Below, in pieces: positions 1-7,544 of a stretch of DNA of 21,145 nucleotides (position 1 is its first letter; each line of letters starts with the position of its first letter). The stretch comes from DATKMG01 sp035541995 (GTDB taxonomy: Bacteria > Acidobacteriota > Terriglobia > Versatilivoradales > Versatilivoraceae), in assembly GCA_035541995.1 (NCBI GenBank), contig DATKMG010000459.1, positions 1 through 21,145 on the forward strand, given 5' to 3'. The notes below the pieces were generated by a model. The model did not search any database and was not told where the DNA came from. It saw only the letters and a program-made list of their open reading frames with translations. Made by a program: the position numbers and the translations under genes.

Positions 1-2
1 TA

Positions 3-62
3 CCCGGCAGCTTGCAAGGCACCCAGGAGGTCGTCGTTCACTATATCCCGGAGAAAAAATGA
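3..62 (+). CDS. C-terminal end of an unidentified protein (partial)
   Basis: The frame beginning at base 3 is open from the window edge to a TGA at 60-62 and encodes 19 residues ending QEVVVHYIPEKK. The alternating hydrophobic pattern looks like a beta strand closing a folded domain, which is why I read it as a real gene end. The other two plus frames are less protein-like. It would lie about 60 bp upstream of the TonB receptor on the same strand, so it could be part of the same transcription unit. The stretch is too short to assign a family, and the reading could be chance. Confidence 0.4.
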   Translation, partial: PGSLQGTQEVVVHYIPEKK

Positions 63-122
63 GTCTCTACGTCGGCTCTTTTTAATAATCCATTTAATCC
101 TGAGGGAGAGAGGGGGATCAAA

Positions 123-3100
123 ATGACGATACCAACAATAACCAAAAGATTCTTGCGCATTGTCCTATCGGTGTGTGGCAGCTCGGCAGTGATCATGGCC
201 TTCCTTATATTTTTAGTGCCTATAGCGCTTTTTGCCCAAGGTACCAGCACTATTCAGGGGCACCTTGCTGATGCCAGTGGGGGAAGCATCCCCAAAGCCC
301 TGGTGAAGGTCACCAATTTGAACACAGGGGTCTCGCGAAGCGCTCGTTCGGCTGAGGACGGGTATTATCGAATTCCTGATCTTCTGGTCGGCGCCTATGA
401 GGTCCGGGTGGAAATGGTCGGGTTCAAATCCACCGTGAGGACCGGAATTGAAGTGGACGCCCAATCGACGACCAATTTGAATTTCATTCTGGAGGTTGGC
501 GAATTGAGCCAAACAGTCAATGTCTCTGGCGAAGAGCCACAGGTTGAAACCACCACGGCCAGGATTTCTGAAGTGATCTCGGAGAATGAGTTGCGCTCTC
601 TGCCCACAGCCGGTCGCGGAATTTTGACATTGACCATGATTACTCCCGGCATAACCGGAAAATCGGAGGGGTGGGGCGGGGCCTTTTGCTGTGATGTATT
701 TTCCAACTATGTAGCTCCCACGGTGTCCTCCGGTGGTACCGAGAATAAAGCCAATTATCTTCTCGATGGGATCAATCTGCGCTACACCGAAGGCAGCAGC
801 TGGGCGGCGGCATTCTCTCCCAACCCGGATGCAGTCACCGAAGTCCGAGTTTCCACCAACCCGGCATTTTCCGAGTTTGGGACCATCAGTGGGCCGCAGA
901 TACAGATTGCGACCAAGGGGGGAACTAACGACTACCACGGGACCGGCCACTTTACTGACCAGGAGGGCGCTCTCAATGCAGTCCCCTTCGGGAGTCAGCG
1001 CCAAGAGATGTCCGGCAACTACACCAGGCTCTTTGGGGCTACATTCGGAGGCCCCCTTGTCAAGCAGCGCTTGTTCTTTTTTGGCGCCTACGAAGGCTTG
1101 AGGGAGGAAAAATCCAGCAGTAATGTTGTCCTGGCTGAAACCGAGGCGTTCAAGAATTATGTTATTCAAACCCGTCCAAACTCCATAGCGGCGCAGTTGT
1201 TTAAGGACTACCCGCCACTTCGATATCCGGAAGGATTGATCGATGAAGATGGGGACGGCATTGCAGAGCTGGGGGAAGTGACGGTCGATAAGCCGGCCAG
1301 TCGGACGGGAAAACAGTTTAATGGGCGCATCGATTACCAGTCGGCCAGTGCGCGAGACCGAATCTACGGAAGTTACTGGTTCACCCGGCCGGAATGGTCT
1401 GAATCAAACCTTCGTGCGGCGTTTGATTCGCTTCATTACAATGACATCAACTATGTCAGTGTCGTACACACCCACAGTTTTTCCCCCAACTCACTCAACG
1501 AAGCCCGGTTTGGTTTTACGACCACCCACTACATGAACGTGCGAGCGGGAGACGTTTATCACATTCCGTATATGCAAACCGACGACGGGTTTGTCTTCGG
1601 GAATGGTCCGTTTTCCAAGGAAAACACCCCAAGCCGAGTTCCGGAATTTGGGGATATCTTTTCATTGAATCGGGGAAAGCACGGCATCAAGCTGGGGGGT
1701 ACATATCGTCATTCCACTTGGGATTTGATGTCATTCCTGGTTGGAGATAACCCCGAATACTATTTTGGGAGCATCCTGGACTTTGCCGATGACAATCCTT
1801 ACCAGGAAATGCGAGGGCTGAATGCGGGCACAGGGACAGCCCGATACAGCCAGCTGTTTTTCATTCAGAAAGAACTCTCTTTCTTTGTCCAGAACACCTG
1901 GCAGATACACCCCAACCTCACTTTGAACTATGGACTGCGATGGGACTCTTACTTCAACGATACCCTGGGAAAGGGCCGAAACAACTGGCAACCGGTTTTG
2001 ACCGAAGCTCAGGTGACCCCCGGCGAGATTTCAAAGGTCATCAACCAAAAGGTGGATCGCTATTACAATACCGATTGGAATAACTTCGGACCGAGGATCA
2101 GCCTGGCTTGGGATCCCACAGGGAAAGGAAAGCTGTCCATTCGGGGCGGATTCGCCGTCCTTTACGACGAGGTGAACACGCAGCCCTGGTACTATGCGGC
2201 CGACAATCCCCCCGATGTCGCTCTCGTCTATGCAGGAACCGACCGGGGAATCCCGATCGTTTATGGTCTGGCCCCTCAAGGGACCCGCGACTTCCCCCCC
2301 AATCCCAACCTGAAGGTGCCAGCGGTCAACGAGGCCGGTGCTTTCGATGGGACCCGACCAGCCCTGGGGGCGATTGTCACGGATTTGAAGAATCCCCTGA
2401 CGATCGATACCAATATCGGTGTGCAGTATCAGCTGTTGAAGGATTTGATGGTTCACGCCAGCTATCGATATCGGCATATCGGCAACGATCTCTATTTGTT
2501 CGATGCCAACCGCTTCAATGGAGACATGGTCGACGGTAAATTGGACCAGCTCAATCCCAACTTCGACGTCATCAACATTCTGACCAACCTGGGTCGAAGG
2601 AAATACCACGGCATCGTAGCCGGCTTTTCCAAACGCTTTGCCCAGGGCTGGCAAGTCAGCGGCTCCTACACTTACAACAACGGTGCGAACAACTTTGGCA
2701 ACTGGAGCCAGCAGGATGACTACAGCGCCTTCTCCGCCAATGCATACGATCCGACGGTGGATTGGGCACGGGATGACAATCCGCATGTCTTCACTCTTCA
2801 CGGAGTGTGGGAGTTGCCGATCCTGAGAGGGCGTTCGGGATGGGCAGCAGGCATCCTGGGAGGATGGCAATTGAACACTATTTGGAATTTCCAGTCAGGA
2901 GGGCTGTTTGTGCCTCTGAGCTGGAGTGGGTACGGGGAAGGAGGAGATTTCAATGCCGACGGTCAGCGAGGTGACCGGCCTGATCGTCCGGTTGGGGATG
3001 TGCCGCACAGCTTTAGCCAGGATGAATGGTTGCGAGGGCCCCTCACGGCCAGCATGTTCCCACTTCCGACTGAAGTTCGGGCGGGCAACCTGCCCCGAGA

Positions 3101-3335
3101 TTACTTTAGAGGGCCAGGATATGCACGAGTGGATGCGGCCCTGGCCAAGAGTTTCCCTATACCGATCGGACGGGTGGAAAAAGCTCACCTCCAGTTCCGC
3201 GCTGAAGCCTTCAATCTCCTGAATCGAATTAATGTGAGCGGGGCCGAAAGTACCCTTGATGCACCCAATTTTGGCAGGGCCACCGGTGCCTACCAGATGC
3301 GAACCATGCAGCTTTCCGTGAAGTTTCTCTTCTGA
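123..3335 (+). CDS. TonB-dependent receptor, Oar-like, with carboxypeptidase-regulatory domain
   Basis: Outer-membrane beta-barrel receptor, probably importing oligosaccharides with energy from TonB/ExbBD. The 1070 residues read in order: an N-terminal signal (about 1-39, ending ALFAQG); a carboxypeptidase-regulatory-like Ig fold (about 42-125, with the EDGYYRIPDLLVGAYEVRV pattern); a plug (about 135-270, with NYLLDGINLR and IATKGGTNDYHG); then a long barrel ending in a terminal phenylalanine (LSVKFLF), as outer-membrane proteins do. Two acidic loops, DEDGDGIAEL (374-383) and DFNADGQRGDRP (942-953), resemble calcium-binding loops. The ATG at 123 follows a purine-rich GAGGGAGAGAGGGGG stretch. 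It lies 99 bp ahead of the fucosidase on the same strand, which points to fucosylated glycans as cargo; the exact substrate is inference. No SusD-type partner is present, as is usual for the Acidobacteriota Oar-like group. Confidence 0.93.
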   Translation: MTIPTITKRFLRIVLSVCGSSAVIMAFLIFLVPIALFAQGTSTIQGHLADASGGSIPKALVKVTNLNTGVSRSARSAEDGYYRIPDLLVGAYEVRVEMVGFKSTVRTGIEVDAQSTTNLNFILEVGELSQTVNVSGEEPQVETTTARISEVISENELRSLPTAGRGILTLTMITPGITGKSEGWGGAFCCDVFSNYVAPTVSSGGTENKANYLLDGINLRYTEGSSWAAAFSPNPDAVTEVRVSTNPAFSEFGTISGPQIQIATKGGTNDYHGTGHFTDQEGALNAVPFGSQRQEMSGNYTRLFGATFGGPLVKQRLFFFGAYEGLREEKSSSNVVLAETEAFKNYVIQTRPNSIAAQLFKDYPPLRYPEGLIDEDGDGIAELGEVTVDKPASRTGKQFNGRIDYQSASARDRIYGSYWFTRPEWSESNLRAAFDSLHYNDINYVSVVHTHSFSPNSLNEARFGFTTTHYMNVRAGDVYHIPYMQTDDGFVFGNGPFSKENTPSRVPEFGDIFSLNRGKHGIKLGGTYRHSTWDLMSFLVGDNPEYYFGSILDFADDNPYQEMRGLNAGTGTARYSQLFFIQKELSFFVQNTWQIHPNLTLNYGLRWDSYFNDTLGKGRNNWQPVLTEAQVTPGEISKVINQKVDRYYNTDWNNFGPRISLAWDPTGKGKLSIRGGFAVLYDEVNTQPWYYAADNPPDVALVYAGTDRGIPIVYGLAPQGTRDFPPNPNLKVPAVNEAGAFDGTRPALGAIVTDLKNPLTIDTNIGVQYQLLKDLMVHASYRYRHIGNDLYLFDANRFNGDMVDGKLDQLNPNFDVINILTNLGRRKYHGIVAGFSKRFAQGWQVSGSYTYNNGANNFGNWSQQDDYSAFSANAYDPTVDWARDDNPHVFTLHGVWELPILRGRSGWAAGILGGWQLNTIWNFQSGGLFVPLSWSGYGEGGDFNADGQRGDRPDRPVGDVPHSFSQDEWLRGPLTASMFPLPTEVRAGNLPRDYFRGPGYARVDAALAKSFPIPIGRVEKAHLQFRAEAFNLLNRINVSGAESTLDAPNFGRATGAYQMRTMQLSVKFLF

Positions 3336-3434
3336 AAGAGGAAACGGAGGGACAGCTACTATTCCTCAAAAGCATGAAAGGGGAGCCACGAGTGCACCTT
3401 TGCATTGGCCTCCATCTTCCTACAAGGAGACGAA

Positions 3435-4790
3435 ATGAAAAGCATGAATCTGACTAGGCGAGACTTCTCAAAAGTCGGTTTGGCGGGCCTGATGAGCTCC
3501 TTTACATCTACATCCCGACTGGGCGGTTTGTGCTCGGCCTCTGTGCCCCTGACTGCGACAGTGGCCGCAGAATCCGCCGACCGGGCTCGCCGGATGATAT
3601 GGTGGCATGAGGCCAAGTTCGGCATGTTTATTCACTGGGGACTGTATAGCCTGGTAGGCCGGGAAGCATGGGCACTGGAATTGGAAGGTATTCCGATAGC
3701 GGAATACGAAAAACTGGCCAAACGCTTTACGCCCAAGCCGAATGCCGCGCAGGACTGGGCTAGGCTGGCCAGGAAGGCCGGACAGAAATACATGATACTG
3801 ACTACGAAACACCACGAGGGTTTCTGCCTTTTCAACACCGAGTACACCGACTACTGCGCTCCGAAACAGGCCTGTGGTCGCGATCTGGTCAAAGAATTCG
3901 TGGAGGCGGCTCGGGCCGAAGGATTGCGGATCGGTTTCTACTACTCACTGATGGACTGGCACCACCCGGACGGCGCACTCTGTGCCACCGATGAAGCCGC
4001 GCGAAGACGGTTCGTTGATTACATCCATGGACAAATTCGCGAACTGATGACCAATTACGGCAAGATTGACATCCTCTGGTACGACGTCTCCTGGCCACTG
4101 GACGCCAAGGGTTGGGAGTCGGAAAAAATGAACGAGATGGTCTTCAAGCTCCAACCGGATATTATCGTTAACAACCGGAACGCCCTGGATGGAGACTTCT
4201 TTACTCCGGAGCAGGAGATCCAGCCTGCCGAAGTGGGACGCGCCTGGGAAACTTGCATGACGTTAAACGACAGCTTTGGCTATCACAAGGCGGACGACAA
4301 CTGGAAGAGCCCGAAGACGATCGTGCGACAGCTGGTCAATTGCGCCCGTGGTGGAGGCAACTACCTGTTGAACATCGGTCCCATGCCTGATGGTTCCGTC
4401 CCGCCCGAATCAGTCGAGATTTTGACGAGGGTTGGCAATTGGCTGGAACACAACGGTCAGTCCATTTATGGGACCGAGCGAACTCCATTCGACTGGTCTG
4501 CCTTCCTCGACCTTACCCGAAAAGGGAACACGCTCTACATCCACGTCTACTTTTGGCCGGGCGAAACGGTATCAATTGGCGGGCTTGTCGCCCAGGTGAA
4601 GTCAGCACGACTTCTGGCGAGCGGTAAGGCCATTGACTTTGAACAGGATCATTTTCGTTTGAGCTTCCCGGGTCTGCCGGCAAGCCCGCCTGACCAGTTG
4701 GTGACCGTCATCGCGGCTGAATGCGATTCGCCTCCGGGACAACGGGCCGAGGAAATCGTGCGAAAGGGAAGGCCACGCGGGAAGGCCTGA
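3435..4790 (+). CDS. Alpha-L-fucosidase, GH29, Tat-exported
   Basis: Retaining exo-glycosidase releasing L-fucose from glycans, predicted to act outside the cytoplasm. I place the start at the ATG at 3435, giving 451 residues, because AAGGAG lies at 3424-3429 and a Tat signal (TRRDFSKVGLAGL) follows directly; an in-frame codon 30 bp upstream lacks this support. GH29 hallmarks are clear: WWHEAKFGMFIHWGLYS near residue 56, TTKHHEGFCLF (about 123-133), and IDILWYDVSWP, whose Asp217 matches the family nucleophile. NCARGGGNYLLNIGPMPDG follows, and a short beta-sandwich closes the protein. I could not fix the acid/base residue by eye; it varies in this family. The gene converges with the mutarotase gene, leaving a 24-bp gap, and follows the TonB receptor on the same strand. 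Whether it prefers alpha-1,2, 1,3 or 1,4 linkages cannot be read from the sequence. Confidence 0.94.
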   Translation: MKSMNLTRRDFSKVGLAGLMSSFTSTSRLGGLCSASVPLTATVAAESADRARRMIWWHEAKFGMFIHWGLYSLVGREAWALELEGIPIAEYEKLAKRFTPKPNAAQDWARLARKAGQKYMILTTKHHEGFCLFNTEYTDYCAPKQACGRDLVKEFVEAARAEGLRIGFYYSLMDWHHPDGALCATDEAARRRFVDYIHGQIRELMTNYGKIDILWYDVSWPLDAKGWESEKMNEMVFKLQPDIIVNNRNALDGDFFTPEQEIQPAEVGRAWETCMTLNDSFGYHKADDNWKSPKTIVRQLVNCARGGGNYLLNIGPMPDGSVPPESVEILTRVGNWLEHNGQSIYGTERTPFDWSAFLDLTRKGNTLYIHVYFWPGETVSIGGLVAQVKSARLLASGKAIDFEQDHFRLSFPGLPASPPDQLVTVIAAECDSPPGQRAEEIVRKGRPRGKA

Positions 4791-4814
4791 AGGGTGTTTC
4801 CATTTCTGCCCGTA

Positions 4815-5138
4815 TTAATCAGTGTGGAAAACCTCTGTCATCTTGGCCCACCATTCCCCCGGAGCCCGTGTCTCCAAGGGTTCCTGCATCGGACCCACTA
4901 GTGCCCACCACTCTCTGGTTTTTGGATCGCGAGCCATCTGCGCCATGTCGGACTCAAAATCCTGTCCCTCATATTCAAAGTAGCTGAACAGGTATCCGTC
5001 CTTGTGATAAATGGAGTAATTTCGAATGTTGCAGGCGTGGATAGTTGCCAGTACTTCCGGCCAGACCCCGGCGTGATACGCCACGTACTCTTGCAGACAA
5101 TCTGGTTTGATCCGGATGACCATTCCATAGCGTGTCAT
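4815..5138 (-). CDS. rhaM: RhaM-type L-rhamnose (or L-fucose) mutarotase
   Basis: Cytoplasmic dimeric alpha/beta ferredoxin-like enzyme that interconverts alpha and beta anomers of 6-deoxy sugars so that the next enzyme receives the correct form. The 107 residues match the family's usual length of about 104. Tyr18 and His22 (in EYVAYHAGVWPEV) and the Trp77-Trp78 pair (REWWALVGPM) fall where the RhaM active site has its catalytic Tyr, His and Trp residues. There is no signal peptide. The same family includes L-fucose mutarotases in some bacteria, and the adjacent alpha-L-fucosidase makes L-fucose at least as likely a substrate as L-rhamnose. It is the last gene of the minus-strand series, 233 bp downstream of GH2. 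The symbol reflects family membership, not proven specificity. Confidence 0.88.
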   Translation of the reverse strand: MTRYGMVIRIKPDCLQEYVAYHAGVWPEVLATIHACNIRNYSIYHKDGYLFSYFEYEGQDFESDMAQMARDPKTREWWALVGPMQEPLETRAPGEWWAKMTEVFHTD

Positions 5139-5249
5139 AGTGGAGCTCTCAAGGGACCCTCTTGAAGTAGACCTGTCAAGCAGGCGATAGACTCCGAGGA
5201 TCCTCAGTTCGTGAGTTTATCGCAAACTCATAATTTAATGGCGGCAATG

Positions 5250-5268
5250 CCGGGACGTTTCGTCCTGG
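5250..5268 (-). other. Small intergenic hairpin between GH2 and rhaM genes
   Basis: CCGGGACG (5250-5257) and CGTCCTGG (5261-5268) pair over eight positions with one mismatch around a TTT loop. It sits in the 233-bp gap between the GH2 stop and the mutarotase start on the minus strand. No U-tract follows, so it is not a classical terminator. It could be a processing or stability element, or chance. Confidence 0.25.
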
Positions 5269-5371
5269 ACTCCGCTTGAGGCATACCCGAATACGGCGCC
5301 GTAAATTCCTGGTATCGATGGGTGAAGGGGTTCTCAAAACCATATGACCCGCAGAGGTGGTGGCAAAAAGC

Positions 5372-7324
5372 TCACCTGGTGAGGGACTCAGCTCGTTGCC
5401 TGAACATATTTCTGACTACGAAATAAGCCTTCATCTTCCTCTTCCTGTCCCGACTCACGTAACCGCACGGGCTTATGTCGAAATCGAAGCAACCGGCTGG
5501 CCAGGCGTGCTTGGCAAAACACCAGAGCGAAGCGCCGGACACATAGGGTGCGTCCATACCTCTGAATTCAGCTTCAGTGCCCAGCGCCTGCGTATCCTCT
5601 CCCATCGGCCCATTCGTGCCCTCAATAGACATATACCCGAACTCAGTAATCACAATCGGCTTCTCAAGGTACCGGGTGTGCAGTCGAGCCAGCTCGTCCC
5701 TCCACCATTGGGTCACCTTTTCCAGCCAGGAATTATCGCCAGTATGGGCTTGCGCACCGGGGTACCCGTTGACACAAATGACATCGTCATATTCAAAGTA
5801 TTTCCGCTCCTTTTCGGAAGTCCAACAATCAGAGATCGACACGTGCGTCATCAGACGGGTTGGGTCGAGCTGTTGCCCCAGTCGAATTAGCCGGTTATTC
5901 CCATGGTTGACCTCCGGATGCTGTTCCTCGGATTCATTGCTAACGGACCAGATAATGATTGAGGGGTGGTTGAAGTCCCGAAGAATCATTTTTCGCAGGG
6001 CGCGTTCGGCACCCTCTAGTATGGTGGGCACGTCCGAAGGATTCCAACCTGCGCCCGCAAAGGGATCATTGAGTTTGTTGCCCCAACCACACAGCGGGAT
6101 TTCAGCCAGCACGAGCAATCCCAGCTCGTCGCACAGCTGCAACTCCCCCGGGTGGTGAGGATAGTGGCAGAAACGCACGAAATTGGATCCCGTATCCTTG
6201 ATTCCCAAGAAGTCTTGCCGGGATGTCTCCAGGTCGACCGCCATCCCGGTCCGCGGCGAGTCTTCGTGCCGGTCGAACCCCATCAGAAACACGGGCTTCC
6301 CGTTCAACCACAGCTTCCCGTTGCGCGCTTCTATCCGCCGAAATCCAAAGGGTGCCTCCCATTGATCGGCTAGCTTCCCCTCGACCAGCAAGTCAACCCG
6401 AGCCGAATAGAGGGTCGGCTGCTCAGGCGACCAGGCCATCACCTCCGCTACTTCTCCTCCCACAGAGAGTTCCGCCTCTTTTCCTGCCTCCACTGCCAGC
6501 GGTTTTGCAGTGAAACTCGCCAAGAGCTGGCCCCCGCGGTCAAGAATCTTCACGTGAAGAGAGAGGTCGGCGGGCTGTGAACTCCCATTGCTGACCAAGG
6601 CCCGCAGTGCAAACTTTCCTTTATCGTCGTTCGGCGCAGCCGTAATACCAACATGCGTCACCCGTACTTGCTCTGTCACTATCAACTTTACTTCCCGCAG
6701 AATCCCACCTTGTCCTTGCCAAAACTCACTCGTCGGCAATTGTGCCGGATGCCGCATGTTATCGACCCGCACTACAATCAGATTGTTCTCGCCGAACCGG
6801 AGAAGCTCCTCCACAGGAAACTCAAAGGGCAGAAATGCATCTTCGTTTTGCCCCACCAGCTTGCCATTCACCCACACCGAACTATTGTAATTAACTCCCT
6901 CGAAGTGCACTGCCACGCGCTGCCCCCGAATTGACACCGGGACCTCGAACTGGCGGGAAAACCAGCAGATCCCCCTGAACTTATACATTCCGGGAGCGCA
7001 ATCGTCGAAGGCGCGAGGGATTGAAACCTCCTGCCAGCCTTTAGTGGCAAATTCGAGAGAGAAGTAACCCAACTTCTGGCCTTCGTCCCAGTAGTCAACC
7101 TGAAACCCCCAGCGGCCTGACAAGTCGATTTCCTGACGAACGCTCGCCGTTCCAGCTGGCAGCGCGTCAGACCTTTCTTTCCCACTCGAAGCCTTGCTCG
7201 ATCTCCCAAGTGCTCCGACCTGCAATCCACAAACCCCGCCAGCGGTCACGGTCGCAGCGGCGGACACTCCCAATTCCTCTAAGAATCTTCGACGTGTTGG
7301 GTGCTTTCCATTGACCCTTGACAT
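5372..7324 (-). CDS. Glycoside hydrolase family 2 (beta-galactosidase/mannosidase-like), Tat-exported
   Basis: Retaining glycosidase of the LacZ/GUS clan, 650 residues. A Tat signal (PTRRRFLEELGVSAAATVTAGG, N-terminal 30 residues) sends it out of the cytoplasm. Domains in order: jelly-roll sugar-binding domain (about 65-215, with GICWFSRQFEVP and FEGVNYNSSVWVNGKLVG), Ig-like domain (about 220-325), and TIM barrel (about 328-640, opening FGFRRIEARNGKLWLNGKP). Glu464 in WSVSNES is the expected acid/base and Glu561 in VITEFGY the nucleophile. The C-terminal domains of full-length LacZ are absent, so it has beta-glucuronidase-like length, but I saw no NKG glucuronate-recognition motif; substrate is open. 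The ATG follows GAAGGGG by about five bases. It lies downstream of the Tat-tagged oxidoreductase across a palindromic spacer and upstream of the mutarotase. Confidence 0.92.
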   Translation of the reverse strand: MSRVNGKHPTRRRFLEELGVSAAATVTAGGVCGLQVGALGRSSKASSGKERSDALPAGTASVRQEIDLSGRWGFQVDYWDEGQKLGYFSLEFATKGWQEVSIPRAFDDCAPGMYKFRGICWFSRQFEVPVSIRGQRVAVHFEGVNYNSSVWVNGKLVGQNEDAFLPFEFPVEELLRFGENNLIVVRVDNMRHPAQLPTSEFWQGQGGILREVKLIVTEQVRVTHVGITAAPNDDKGKFALRALVSNGSSQPADLSLHVKILDRGGQLLASFTAKPLAVEAGKEAELSVGGEVAEVMAWSPEQPTLYSARVDLLVEGKLADQWEAPFGFRRIEARNGKLWLNGKPVFLMGFDRHEDSPRTGMAVDLETSRQDFLGIKDTGSNFVRFCHYPHHPGELQLCDELGLLVLAEIPLCGWGNKLNDPFAGAGWNPSDVPTILEGAERALRKMILRDFNHPSIIIWSVSNESEEQHPEVNHGNNRLIRLGQQLDPTRLMTHVSISDCWTSEKERKYFEYDDVICVNGYPGAQAHTGDNSWLEKVTQWWRDELARLHTRYLEKPIVITEFGYMSIEGTNGPMGEDTQALGTEAEFRGMDAPYVSGASLWCFAKHAWPAGCFDFDISPCGYVSRDRKRKMKAYFVVRNMFRQRAESLTR

Positions 7325-7360
7325 ATGCCCCTTCTCGATCGTTCAGGTATTCACGGACGC

Positions 7361-7374
7361 ATTTTCATAAAAGT
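7361..7374. repeat. Direct repeat copy flanking the palindromic element (left)
   Basis: ATTTTCATAAAAGT at 7361-7374 matches ATTTTCATGAAAGT at 7524-7537 in 13 of 14 bases, same orientation. The right copy overlaps the outer arm of the palindromic element. The pair may mark an older, larger boundary of the inserted element, or be chance AT-rich similarity. Confidence 0.4.
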
Positions 7375-7406
7375 GCCCCATGACCTTTTGAAGTTCACCA
7401 GCGCCA

Positions 7407-7531
7407 ATGAAAATGGCTGGGGTAGCCACGATGAATTCGTACTCCGAATTCATCGTGGGCTTTTCATATGTGGCCAAAAGCCCACGACAAACCAAAACGG
7501 TTTGTCGTGGCTACCAAAACTTGATTTTCAT
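7407..7531. repeat. Nested palindromic (REPIN/MITE-like) element
   Basis: Four sets of inverted repeats nest here. The outermost is ATGAAAAT (7407-7414) with ATTTTCAT (7524-7531). Next is GGTAGCCACGA (7421-7431) with TCGTGGCTACC (7505-7515), a perfect 11-mer. Inside are two perfect hairpins: CCACGATGAATTCG (7426-7439) with its complement at 7445-7458 (14 bp, 5-nt loop), and CCACGACAAACC (7482-7493) with its complement at 7499-7510 (12 bp, 5-nt loop). A central GGGCTTTT (7457-7464) pairs with AAAAGCCC (7476-7483). The core CCACGA/TCGTGG thus appears four times. This fits a REP doublet or a small non-autonomous element. It occupies the gap between the oxidoreductase stop and the GH2 start and could also fold in the mRNA as an attenuator. 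Confidence 0.75.
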
Positions 7532-7537
7532 GAAAGT
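7524..7537. repeat. Direct repeat copy flanking the palindromic element (right)
   Basis: Right partner of the 13-of-14 direct repeat whose left copy starts at 7361. Its first eight bases are also the outer inverted-repeat arm of the palindromic element. It ends eight bases before the stop codon of the oxidoreductase gene. Confidence 0.4.
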
Positions 7538-7544
7538 TGTGATC

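Noticed and set aside
213..1169. Long open minus-strand frame inside the TonB receptor gene (318 codons), with another at 2031-2870 (279 codons)
   Set aside because: Both lie wholly opposite a strongly supported receptor gene. The translations show no motif or domain, are rich in Gly, Arg and Ile with low complexity, and have no convincing start signal. They are shadows of codon bias on the real strand.
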